Shown here: positions 1-4,556 of the stretch, one piece after another
Position numbering within the stretch: position 1 is the stretch's first letter
How the letters are laid out: every line of letters begins with the position of its first letter
Assembly: GCA_007124075.1 (NCBI GenBank)
Contig: SLFV01000208.1
Location: 1 to 6,318, forward strand
Reading direction: 5' to 3'
DNA length: 6,318 bases
Origin: Roseimaritima sp.
GTDB taxonomy: Bacteria > Planctomycetota > Planctomycetia > Pirellulales > Pirellulaceae
The notes under the pieces: generated by a model
The model's input: the letters and a program-made list of their open reading frames with translations, nothing else
Databases searched by the model: none
Told to the model about the DNA's origin: nothing
Position numbers and translations under genes: made by a program

Positions 1-245
1 GCGATCCGGTACAGCCAAGTGAAAAACTGGCTACGACCGGAAAAACTCGGTAATTTGAAGTAGGCTCGAGCGAGGGCTTCCTGCACTAAATCCTCCGCGT
101 CCTCCTGTTTGGTCACCAGCGCCCGAGTCATCCGCAGCAGACGTGGGGAGTAACGAACGACCAATTGGTCAAAGGCTGACCGATCGCCATTGCAAGCCCG
201 CTGGATGCAAGCCTCATCACTATCAGTCGCTGGTAGCGAATCCAC
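1..245 (-). CDS. ECF RNA polymerase sigma factor, N-terminal part (runs off the left edge)
   Basis: Alternative sigma factor that would direct RNA polymerase to a specific promoter set. Only the first 81 codons are in the window. Read from the GTG at 245, residues 11-81 form sigma region 2: DEACIQRACNGDRSAFDQL is the usual start, followed by RYSPRLLRM, the region 2.2 core EDAEDLVQEALARAY (residues 48-62) and the region 2.3/2.4 aromatic stretch ending FFTWLYRIA. This RpoE-like pattern is unmistakable. Region 4 lies outside the window. The start is uncertain: no in-frame ATG precedes the conserved block, GTG at 245 is the closest plausible codon, and another in-frame GTG (312-314) would add 23 residues. 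Neither has a good Shine-Dalgarno. The gene is divergent from rnfA across a long spacer, so its anti-sigma partner, if any, would lie further left. Family is sure; start is a guess. Confidence 0.88.
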   Translation of the reverse strand, partial: MDSLPATDSDEACIQRACNGDRSAFDQLVVRYSPRLLRMTRALVTKQEDAEDLVQEALARAYFKLPSFSGRSQFFTWLYRI

Positions 246-326
246 AAGACTGGAACGACGACCTAAAAGAGGGAGGGGGTGACATTTTCGAACGTTTCCA
301 AATGCCGTTACCACCGAATTGTCTCG

Positions 327-345
327 TGCACCACCATCTGGTGCA
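327..345. repeat. Perfect 7-bp inverted repeat with 5-base spacer
   Basis: TGCACCA at 327-333 and TGGTGCA at 339-345 are exact reverse complements separated by CCATC. The repeat lies 82 bases upstream of the preferred GTG start of the leftward ECF sigma gene. No T-run follows on either strand, so it is not an intrinsic terminator. It could be an operator for a dimeric regulator or an RNA hairpin in the sigma leader. A repeat of this size could also occur by chance in a spacer this long. Confidence 0.4.
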
Positions 346-613
346 AGCGACAGATTAAAAAAACACGATAACGAGGGCTTTTTCGAAGCAACCCGTCTTC
401 GCCGCGGGTTCCTTGGACGCATGCCGCGTCGCCCAGCCTGATTGGGACGGACGCGGTTGGCCCCTGAGGTCGCCACGGATAATGTGGGAAGCCCGCCAGC
501 GTTCAGGAGGATACGCGGATACAATGCCTGGTGGGGCGAGCGGTTTCATGGATTCGAATATGCCCAGCGGCGTGAATCCTCGGGCACGCTTGCCATGACG
601 GGTCCGTTGGGGT

Positions 614-619
614 GAGGTG
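614..619 (+). promoter_or_regulatory. Shine-Dalgarno sequence of rnfA
   Basis: GAGGTG matches six consecutive bases of the anti-Shine-Dalgarno complement (GGAGGTGA) and lies just upstream of the ATG at 622. It is one of the few clear ribosome binding sites in the window. It fixes the rnfA start and argues against the overlapping frame that opens at 612. Confidence 0.7.
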
Positions 620-621
620 CG

Positions 622-1203
622 ATGCATTCAGAATCGTTATGGTCGATCTTTGTCGACGCTTGTTTGATCAACAATTTCGTGCTGGCCTATTTTTTGGGAA
701 TCTGCCCGTTTCTGGGTGTTTCCGGAAAACTGGCCACGGCTGCGCGGATGGGCGGAGCGGTCACCTTTGTGATGTTGATCACTTCGGTCTGCGCCTACGG
801 TATCCATGCGGTTTTGCTGTGGATCGATGCGCCCTATTTGCAGTTGATTGCTTTCATCGCCGTGATTGCATCGACCGTGCAATTGGTGGAAATGTTTATT
901 AAAAAAACCAGCCCGACCCTGTTTCGGGCGTTGGGGATCTTCCTGCCTTTGATTACCACCAACTGCGCCATCCTGGGGTTGGCCTTGTTTCAGACCAATC
1001 GCGGCTATGGCTTTGTGCAATCCCTAGTATTTGCGTTGGGTGCGGGAGCGGGCTTTACCTTGGCACTGTTATTGATTGCGGGCCTGCGTGAAAAACTGGA
1101 GCTCGCTACACTTCCGGACATTGTCAGAGGAACCGCGATCACACTGATTTTGGCGGGATTGTTATCACTGTGTTTTATGGGCTTTGCAGGCTTGGGCGGT
1201 TGA
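622..1203 (+). CDS. rnfA: Rnf electron transport complex subunit RnfA (RsxA)
   Basis: Integral membrane subunit of the Rnf (Rsx) complex, which couples electron transfer between ferredoxin and NAD+ to Na+ or H+ movement across the cytoplasmic membrane. The 193-residue length is normal for the family. Diagnostic blocks are INNFVLAYFLGICPFLGVS (residues 16-34), KTSPTLFRALGIFLPL (95-110), ITTNCAILG (111-119), REKLELATLPDIVRG (146-160) and the C-terminal LSLCFMGFAGL. About six hydrophobic segments are visible. Cys28 and Cys115 sit in the two inverted half-repeats where the RnfA/RnfE and NqrD/NqrE families place the ligands of a membrane-embedded iron-sulfur centre. The close paralogue NqrE was considered, but NNFVL near the first cysteine, KTSP and ITTNC are RnfA-like. 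The start has a good Shine-Dalgarno. A small cysteine-rich membrane protein follows 16 bases downstream, probably in the same transcript. No other rnf genes are visible. Confidence 0.93.
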   Translation: MHSESLWSIFVDACLINNFVLAYFLGICPFLGVSGKLATAARMGGAVTFVMLITSVCAYGIHAVLLWIDAPYLQLIAFIAVIASTVQLVEMFIKKTSPTLFRALGIFLPLITTNCAILGLALFQTNRGYGFVQSLVFALGAGAGFTLALLLIAGLREKLELATLPDIVRGTAITLILAGLLSLCFMGFAGLGG

Positions 1204-1206
1204 CCG

Positions 1207-1214
1207 AAGGGGTG
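1207..1214 (+). promoter_or_regulatory. Shine-Dalgarno sequence of the small cysteine-rich gene
   Basis: AAGGGGTG resembles the consensus AAGGAGGTG and ends five bases before the ATG at 1220. It supports that ATG over the in-frame upstream codon at 1184, which would lie inside the end of rnfA, and it supports the small frame being a translated gene. Confidence 0.6.
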
Positions 1215-1219
1215 CCCCG

Positions 1220-1399
1220 ATGTGGCTGGAGATTCTGAAAGCATTTCTCGCGATTAGCGGGCTGGTGATTGTTTGGTGGCTACTGCAAACGTGGGCGCTC
1301 CGATCGCGGGGTGGCGCCTGCGATTCGCTTGAGGAAGCCCCCCCGGGCTGCCTGGCATGCAGCGAAACCCGATCATGCCAGATAGGCAAGAGTCGTTGA
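1220..1399 (+). CDS. Small single-helix, four-cysteine membrane protein, NqrM-like; candidate Rnf maturation factor
   Basis: A 59-residue protein. Residues 4-27 form one hydrophobic segment (ILKAFLAISGLVIVWWLLQ at its core). A basic stop-transfer follows (ALRSRGG), then a cysteine-rich tail with Cys34, Cys44, Cys47 and Cys53 (C-x9-C-x2-C-x5-C). This is the layout of NqrM (DUF539): an N-terminal helix, then G-x-C and three more cysteines. NqrM is required to mature Na+-NQR and is thought to supply iron or an Fe-S cluster to the NqrD/NqrE membrane centre. RnfA is homologous to NqrE, and this gene follows rnfA by 16 bases with its own ribosome binding site, so an analogous role for RnfA/RnfE is a reasonable inference. 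The cysteine spacing is not identical to my recollection of NqrM. The other possibility is a FeoB-associated type of small Cys-rich membrane protein. The gene is real with fair certainty; the role is inferred. Confidence 0.7.
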   Translation: MWLEILKAFLAISGLVIVWWLLQTWALRSRGGACDSLEEAPPGCLACSETRSCQIGKSR

Positions 1400-1418
1400 G
1401 CGACGCTTCGCAGCCTGT

Positions 1419-1447
1419 TTGACTGCTGGAAAATCTTGATTCATACT
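1419..1447 (+). promoter_or_regulatory. Candidate sigma-70-type promoter for the ECF sigma operon
   Basis: TTGACT (1419-1424, 5 of 6 against TTGACA) and CATACT (1442-1447, 4 of 6 against TATAAT) are separated by exactly 17 bases. They lie in the spacer after the small cysteine-rich gene. Transcription would begin near 1454 and leave a leader of about 120 bases before the ATG at 1573. I saw no clear terminator between 1399 and this point, so read-through from rnfA remains possible. Confidence 0.35.
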
Positions 1448-1473
1448 GCGCTGGGTGCGTGTTCCGTTTGTTT

Positions 1474-1552
1474 CTATTCCTGTTTTTTTCGCCAGCAGAT
1501 TGCGTTGGCGGTTGGGAACATCGCACAGCGATTTGCTATTCTTTTTTTCCAG
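1474..1552 (+). repeat. Two pyrimidine-rich imperfect direct repeats in the sigma leader
   Basis: CTATTC followed by seven T and CCAG occurs twice: at 1474-1495 with small insertions (CTG before and CG after the T-run) and at 1536-1552 without them. The copies start 62 bases apart, in the presumed untranslated leader of the ECF sigma gene. The function is unknown. They could affect transcription start or message stability, or simply be low-complexity sequence. Confidence 0.4.
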
Positions 1553-1572
1553 TTGTTTTTGGGGTTACTGCT

Positions 1573-2196
1573 ATGGATACCGCTACGAACACGCACAGTC
1601 GGACCGATGAGGAATTATTGTGTGCGTACAACGAAACGGGGGAACACTCCTTGTTTGAGGTGCTGGTCGAGCGATACGAACGCGAACTGTACAACTACCT
1701 GTATCGTTACCTTGGTAACGCCGACGCGGCGGACGATGTGTTTCAGCTTACCTTCCTACAAATTCATCTGCGTGCTGCGACATTTGACGGCAAACGACGT
1801 TTTCGGCCATGGGCTTACGCGGTTGCCACAAATGCGGCAATCGACTTTCAACGTCGCAACAAGCGTCATCTGCTGTCCAGTTTGGATCGTCGCAGCGTGG
1901 ATGATGACGCGCTGAATCCTTGGCTGGAAAAATTGGTCGCGGACACCCCCTGTCCGCTGTCGGAGGCCACCAACAGGGAAAACGCGGAGTGGGTTCATGC
2001 GGCGGTGGCGGAATTATCGGATACCATGCGAGAAACCGTAGAACTGGTTTTTTACCAGGGGCTGCGATACCGCGAGGCTGCGGAGGTGCTGGGAGTCCCA
2101 GTGGGAACTATCAAAAGCCGGATGCATGTCGTATTTCAACGGCTGGCTCAAGCCTGGCAGGATTCCCACTCAACCGCCTCGGAGTCGCCCTTTTGA
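1573..2196 (+). CDS. ECF RNA polymerase sigma factor (complete)
   Basis: A 207-residue sigma-70 family protein of the ECF type, with regions 2 and 4 only. Region 2 covers about residues 27-97: LFEVLVERYERELYNYLYR, DAADDVFQLTFLQI (51-64, core-binding helix) and RRFRPWAYAVATNAAIDFQR (75-94, -10 recognition). A linker of about 45 residues follows. Region 4 (142-193) contains the helix-turn-helix YREAAEVLGVPVGTIKSR (166-183). I chose the ATG at 1573 because DEELLCAYNETGEHSLFEVL is the usual start of these proteins. The open frame reaches back to a GTG at 1459, but that extension is T-rich sequence giving Phe/Leu repeats. The ribosome site is weak (GGGG at 1561-1564). The next gene, 141 bases downstream on the same strand, looks like its anti-sigma partner, so this pair probably forms an envelope-sensing sigma/anti-sigma module. 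Confidence 0.93.
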   Translation: MDTATNTHSRTDEELLCAYNETGEHSLFEVLVERYERELYNYLYRYLGNADAADDVFQLTFLQIHLRAATFDGKRRFRPWAYAVATNAAIDFQRRNKRHLLSSLDRRSVDDDALNPWLEKLVADTPCPLSEATNRENAEWVHAAVAELSDTMRETVELVFYQGLRYREAAEVLGVPVGTIKSRMHVVFQRLAQAWQDSHSTASESPF

Positions 2197-2337
2197 AATG
2201 CCGTTGTCGAACCACCGGGCGCCCGCGGCCGTAATGAACCGTGTCGGTCGGGGGCCGGGGAAGTTAGCTGACCTTTTCTTAGCCACTGCGCTGAGGTTGT
2301 GGGCGGCTGTTGTCTTGTATTTGTTGGTGTAGTGAAC

Positions 2338-3327
2338 ATGCGCGAGGACCTCATCGGCTACCTGCTAGGAGCGCTGGAACCGCACGAAATGGAACAAGTC
2401 GAGGCGGCGTTGCGTGACGATCCAGAGTTGCGGACCGAACTGGAGAATCTGCGGGCGGCGATGCTGCCGCTGCGCAAGCAACAACTATCCGAGCGGAATC
2501 CCCCGGCGGATTTGCGACAACGGACCATGAAACGGATCGCGGATGCTTCCGGACCGACGGTGGGACAGTCCGGACCGGACCCGATCGCAGTGGATTCCGG
2601 CAGCATCCACCGCATCGGCTGGCCCGATTTGATTGCCGGTTTTGCGGCGGTTGCGATCCTGCTGGGGTTGGTTTTTCCGGGGCTGTTACACAGCCGCTTT
2701 CAGGCTCGCAAACTGAGCTGTCAGGACAACCTGCGACAAATGGGAGTCGCGGTGGCCACGTATGCCATGCGTGATCCGCAGCAGCAATTGCCACCCCTGG
2801 CTGCCGAGGGCCCCGAGGCCTTTGCGGGGATGTATGCCCTGCGTTTGAATGAGGCGGGTTTGCTGGAATCTTTGCAAGCATTGTGGTGCCCTTCGCTTGA
2901 TCGGCCGCAGTGGTTGCCTCGCGAACTGCCTGCTACGGCAGAGTTGCATCGCTTGCAGGGTGCCCAATTGAACCGTTGGCAACGTGCAAGCGGGGGTAGT
3001 TACGGTTACTCCCTGGGAGTCATGGACGATGGACGTTACCGGTCGGCTCGTTTTTCTGGTCGCAGCCATTTTGCGATTTTGGGAGATGCGGTCGTCTATC
3101 CCGAGAAGGCCTCCCCACACAACTTGGCACCCGCATGCGATACCCACGACGGCAAAGGGGTGAATTTGCTGTTTGAAGACGGCCGAGTTCGCTTTGTGAC
3201 ATTAGCCGCGATCCATCAACTGCACGATCATCCATTTTTAAATCAGCATGGGCATGTTGAAGCTGGTATTCATGTCAACGATGCCGCAATCGCCCCCAGT
3301 TGGCAAAGCCCGTTTCGGCGTCAGTGA
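2338..3327 (+). CDS. Membrane protein: anti-sigma-like N-terminus fused to a DUF1559-like extracytoplasmic domain
   Basis: A 329-residue protein, probably the membrane anti-sigma factor of the preceding ECF sigma. Residues 1-45 (EDLIGYLLGALEP, then EMEQVEAALRDDPEL) resemble the zinc-less N-terminal domain of RskA-type anti-sigma factors; there is no HxxxCxxC zinc motif. Residues 46-95 are a hydrophilic linker. Residues 96-117 are a single membrane helix. The rest resembles the planctomycete DUF1559 pseudopilin domain after its helix: SCQDNLRQMGVAVATYA (127-143; DUF1559 has C-NNLKQ-GLA), WCPS (183-186), SYGYSLG (221-227), AILGDAV (246-252), then His270 and DG at 281-282 within LLFEDGRVRF, the H-x-DG signature of that family. 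The prepilin cleavage motif (GFTLVE-like) is missing, as expected if the N-terminus is a cytoplasmic anti-sigma domain. Start: ATG at 2338, immediately before the domain; the ribosome site is poor. An N-in, C-out topology is inferred. Confidence 0.8.
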   Translation: MREDLIGYLLGALEPHEMEQVEAALRDDPELRTELENLRAAMLPLRKQQLSERNPPADLRQRTMKRIADASGPTVGQSGPDPIAVDSGSIHRIGWPDLIAGFAAVAILLGLVFPGLLHSRFQARKLSCQDNLRQMGVAVATYAMRDPQQQLPPLAAEGPEAFAGMYALRLNEAGLLESLQALWCPSLDRPQWLPRELPATAELHRLQGAQLNRWQRASGGSYGYSLGVMDDGRYRSARFSGRSHFAILGDAVVYPEKASPHNLAPACDTHDGKGVNLLFEDGRVRFVTLAAIHQLHDHPFLNQHGHVEAGIHVNDAAIAPSWQSPFRRQ

Positions 3328-3337
3328 CCGCGTCACT
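3323..3337. repeat. Hairpin spanning both stop codons at a convergent gene junction
   Basis: AGTGAC (3323-3328) and GTCACT (3332-3337) form a perfect 6-bp stem with a 3-base loop. The stem contains the TGA of the rightward anti-sigma-like gene and most of the TAG of the leftward DUF4190-like gene. The genes are 8 bases apart. No T-run follows on either strand, so it is at best a weak bidirectional termination or RNA-end-stabilising element. Confidence 0.4.
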
Positions 3338-3677
3338 AACTCGCTAATACCAGTAGAACGCCCAAGATCATATTGGCGACCGACAGCAGCAGGCACAGCC
3401 CGGACAAACAAATTCCAACGATGGCCAGCGGTCGCTTTGTGGAATTCAGCCCGCGCACTCCCGTGATGATTCCGGCGACACCGATCGCAAAGCCGACGCA
3501 AGCGATACACCAGCCGAACAGTCCAACGCACCCCAGCACCAGTGAAGCGATGGCCATTCCATCCTGATTCGGGTCCCCGTCGGGGGTTGGCCCACTTGGC
3601 GGAACGCCGGACGCCGTGGAACTGGAGTAAGGATTATCAGGGTCCAACCCAGATGCGGGAGGCCAATTACTGCTCAT
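3336..3677 (-). CDS. Small DUF4190-like membrane protein
   Basis: A 113-residue protein of unknown function. Residues 1-39 are a hydrophilic Pro/Ser/Asp-rich tail (including DPDNPYSSS), as is common in front of this domain. Residues 41-76 (MAIASLVLGCVGLFGWCIAC, then a Gly-rich run to GVRGL) and 83-112 (PLAIVGICLSGLCLLLSVAN and on) are two hydrophobic segments joined by a short polar loop (NSTKR). This A-SLVLG ... G ... LAI-G pattern is that of DUF4190-type domains. The start has a good ribosome site: on the minus strand AGGA lies six bases before the ATG at 3677. The start overlaps the last 11 bases of the methyltransferase gene, which indicates an operon and probably coupled translation. It converges on the anti-sigma-like gene. 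A helper or membrane-environment role beside a lipid enzyme is conceivable, but nothing in the sequence shows it. Confidence 0.82.
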   Translation of the reverse strand: MSSNWPPASGLDPDNPYSSSTASGVPPSGPTPDGDPNQDGMAIASLVLGCVGLFGWCIACVGFAIGVAGIITGVRGLNSTKRPLAIVGICLSGLCLLLSVANMILGVLLVLAS

Positions 3678-4299
3678 CAGCGTTTCCTGTTTTTGGTTTT
3701 TTCCAGCGATAGATTCTCAGGGGTGGAAGGTTGCGCAGTTCCAGTTCCGTCACCGGCGGTCCAAAATACGGTTGGGCGTATCGGCTGATATGATCGCGGA
3801 CCTGATAACCAAGCAACTGCCCGCCGGGACGTAGGACGTGATGGATGACTTGAATCAATTCATGTGCGTCCGCCTCGGCCAGCGTCGAAAAGGGGATCCC
3901 GGAAACGACTAAGTCAACATCCGGCCACTGATACTGCTCCAGGATTGAACGCAGATGCGTCGCCGAACCGTGATGCACGATCAAACGGGGGTCATCGATC
4001 CTGCGCAGGTGCTGGACGAATTCTTCGACCATCTCCACGGCCAGCAGGCCGGCGGTCAACGGGAGTTCCCTTAACAGCGAGCGGGTGGTTCCACCGGTTC
4101 CCGGCCCAAGTTCAATGACGCGGCGTAGCTGAGGATCACTCGCAATTGCCGCCAACTTCTGCAAGACAAATCGCGAACTGGGCGCGATCGATGCTACCAC
4201 CGCTGGTTGCTGAATCAAACTTTTCAGCAGCCGCCCCGTCTGTGCCAGCGGCCCATCCTGATTTTGATCAGCGGCGTCTTTAGATGGTGGAAAACTCAC
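3667..4299 (-). CDS. Lipid N-methyltransferase of the PmtA/OlsG type (SAM-dependent)
   Basis: A 210-residue class I SAM-dependent methyltransferase. It most resembles Rhodobacter/Agrobacterium-type phosphatidylethanolamine N-methyltransferases, which methylate the headgroup amine at the membrane. Evidence in order: LLKSLIQQPAVVASIAPSSR (24-43), the typical family opening; motif I VIELGPGTGG (61-70); the acidic residue binding the SAM ribose, Glu89 in LAVEM; the motif IV region DLVVSGIPFSTL (129-140), matching the SGLP block of PmtA; LRPGG (156-160); and the C-terminal LRNLPPLRIYRWKK, matching the family's N-x-PPA-x-V ending. The KsgA/Erm rRNA methylases share the fold but differ in motif IV. 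OlsG, an ornithine-lipid N-methyltransferase described in the planctomycete Singulisphaera, belongs to this group, so the substrate could be ornithine lipid or PE. The start is a GTG with no clear ribosome site and is therefore uncertain. It overlaps the downstream DUF4190-like gene. Confidence 0.82.
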   Translation of the reverse strand: MSFPPSKDAADQNQDGPLAQTGRLLKSLIQQPAVVASIAPSSRFVLQKLAAIASDPQLRRVIELGPGTGGTTRSLLRELPLTAGLLAVEMVEEFVQHLRRIDDPRLIVHHGSATHLRSILEQYQWPDVDLVVSGIPFSTLAEADAHELIQVIHHVLRPGGQLLGYQVRDHISRYAQPYFGPPVTELELRNLPPLRIYRWKKPKTGNADEQ

Positions 4300-4556
4300 A
4301 GCGGGTGATCGATTCCGAAGGGAGTGCGAACAGACGATAGATCCACAATTGGAACCGAAGGCCGATCGGCGTGAACAAGTTTAGCAGCTACGCCCACGAT
4401 GCCCAACCATGCAAGAGAAAACGCCAGCGATGCCTAAACGATCTGCAAGAATCAACCGCGTCACAAGCCTGAATTTGTCAATTGTTCCGATTGTGCGGGC
4501 CGATAACTAATTCAGACCTGTTTTCTGTTCATCACCGCCGCGCGGTTTGCCCGAAG
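4300..4556. other. Divergent intergenic region between the methyltransferase gene and flgK
   Basis: About 257 bases holding the promoters of two divergent genes. The only strong signal is a FliA-type -10 element at 4499-4506 facing flgK. A perfect 10-bp palindrome, GCCGATCGGC, lies at 4361-4370 but is expected by chance at this length. No credible small gene or hairpin terminator was seen. No promoter could be assigned to the methyltransferase. Confidence 0.6.
4480..4506 (+). promoter_or_regulatory. Candidate FliA (sigma-28) flagellar promoter of flgK
   Basis: GCCGATAA at 4499-4506 is an exact 8/8 match to the -10 consensus of the flagellar sigma factor FliA. At the canonical 11-base spacing the upstream octamer AATTGTTC (4480-4487) matches TAAAGTTT at 4 of 8, including the GTT core, so the -35 side is weak. 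The element lies on the correct strand with transcription expected near 4513, giving a leader of about 44 bases before the flgK ATG. In enterics flgK is a late gene read by FliA, so the position fits. Confidence 0.55.

Larger units (their letters stand above)
246..621. other. Divergent intergenic region between the ECF sigma gene and rnfA
   Basis: About 375 bases with no convincing gene. Reading frames here (355-627 minus, 413-598 and 442-615 plus) show no recognisable domain and are rich in Arg, Pro and rare codons. The region should hold the promoters of both divergent genes. Visible items are an inverted repeat at 327-345, a 6-bp hairpin at 390-410 (AACCCG/CGGGTT, 9-base loop, no T-run), GATAAT at 478-483 with a poor TTGGCC 15 bases upstream, TACAAT at 520-525 without a -35 partner, and an inverted repeat GGATTC/GAATCC at 550-579. 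None of these is strong enough to call a promoter. Confidence 0.6.

Noticed and set aside
457..483. TTGGCC / GATAAT pair as an rnfA promoter
   Set aside because: The 15-base spacing is too short and the -35 match is poor; it is 140 bases from the start codon with no other support.
413..598. 61-codon plus-strand open frame upstream of rnfA
   Set aside because: No recognisable domain, irregular composition and no ribosome site.
442..615. Plus-strand frame ending in the TGA inside the rnfA ribosome site, possibly a small translationally coupled gene
   Set aside because: Only TTG/GTG starts, rare codons such as AGG-AGG-ATA, and no family resemblance; no evidence of coding beyond openness.
355..627. 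90-codon minus-strand open frame between the sigma gene and rnfA
   Set aside because: Composition is Arg/Pro-rich with no recognisable domain, it overlaps the rnfA start and ribosome site, and it lacks its own ribosome site.
622..1203. Annotation of this gene as nqrE
   Set aside because: NNFVL at the first cysteine, KTSP and ITTNC are the RnfA forms of these blocks; NqrE differs at each.
1459..1572. In-frame N-terminal extension of the second ECF sigma factor giving a Phe/Leu-rich hydrophobic segment
   Set aside because: It arises from T-rich leader sequence; ECF sigma factors start close to the DEELL block, so ATG 1573 is preferred.
2216..2225. Palindrome CGGGCGCCCG just after the ECF sigma stop, considered as a terminator
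   Set aside because: It has no loop and no following T-run, and the probable anti-sigma partner lies downstream on the same strand.
4361..4370. Perfect 10-bp palindrome GCCGATCGGC upstream of flgK
   Set aside because: A 10-bp palindrome is not surprising in a 257-base spacer and no second copy lies nearby.
4430..4510. 26-codon frame starting ATG-CCT-AAA upstream of flgK
   Set aside because: Very short, no ribosome site, and it runs through the FliA-like promoter element.
4482..4556. In-frame N-terminal extension of FlgK
   Set aside because: FlgK proteins begin at MSLFSSI or similar; the extension would overlap the FliA-like -10 element and has no family counterpart.
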